Shown here one piece after another: positions 5,809 to 5,865 of a stretch of DNA of 5,865 nt (its first letter is position 1; each line of letters begins with the position of its first letter). The stretch is from Planctomycetota bacterium. Lineage in GTDB: Bacteria; Planctomycetota; Phycisphaerae; UBA1845; PWPN01. Both the position numbers and the translations under genes were made by a program. Location: positions 1-5,865 of the forward strand of contig JACQVT010000777.1 in the NCBI GenBank assembly GCA_016209665.1. The letters run 5' to 3'. The notes below the pieces were generated by a model. It did not search any database, was not told the origin of the DNA, and saw only the letters and a program-made list of their open reading frames with translations.

Positions 5809-5865
5809 CGGTTCCCCCAGGTTCCCAAGGACGTGGGCGGCCACCCCAGCCAGACCCTCACGGAC

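Overview
The window is GC-rich (third codon positions are mostly G or C) and almost entirely coded on the minus strand. A planctomycete-like bacterium, perhaps of the Phycisphaerae, is the best guess. The inference rests on an ECF sigma/zinc-finger anti-sigma operon that also encodes secreted proteins, on Thr/Ser-Arg/Gln-Pro-Ala linkers (TSRPAD after one signal peptide, STQPA in the anti-sigma tail), and on a secreted protein resembling the DUF6263 family. The sequence alone does not prove the taxonomy.

Layout, left to right: the last 28 codons of an unidentified + strand gene (1-87); a convergent intergenic spacer (88-234) with four 8-bp tandem units inside a large imperfect fold-back; then four minus-strand genes read right to left, forming a tight operon: ECF sigma factor (3560 to 2958), anti-sigma factor (2976 to 2320, overlapping the sigma gene by 19 bp), secreted TPR protein (2316 to 1330, 3-nt gap) and secreted DUF6263-like protein (1305 to 235, 24-nt gap). 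The spacer upstream of the sigma gene (3561-3735) carries three 17-18 bp direct repeats, the outermost forming a perfect hairpin. Further upstream, same strand, is a large membrane-anchored dynamin-like GTPase (about 5808 to 3736).

The operon reads as a cell-envelope signalling module. The anti-sigma spans the inner membrane and would hold the sigma factor through its N-terminal HxxxCxxC domain. The two exported proteins are probably co-transcribed and could be outputs or sensors of the envelope state. The GTPase is separated from the operon by the repeat-bearing spacer and is probably an independent transcription unit acting at the membrane.

The most unusual observation is a REP-like palindromic element (5708-5773) inside the N-terminal coding region of the GTPase. 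No standard start codon lies between it and the GTPase core, so it appears to be translated. No CRISPR array, transposase, tRNA, rRNA or defence system is visible.
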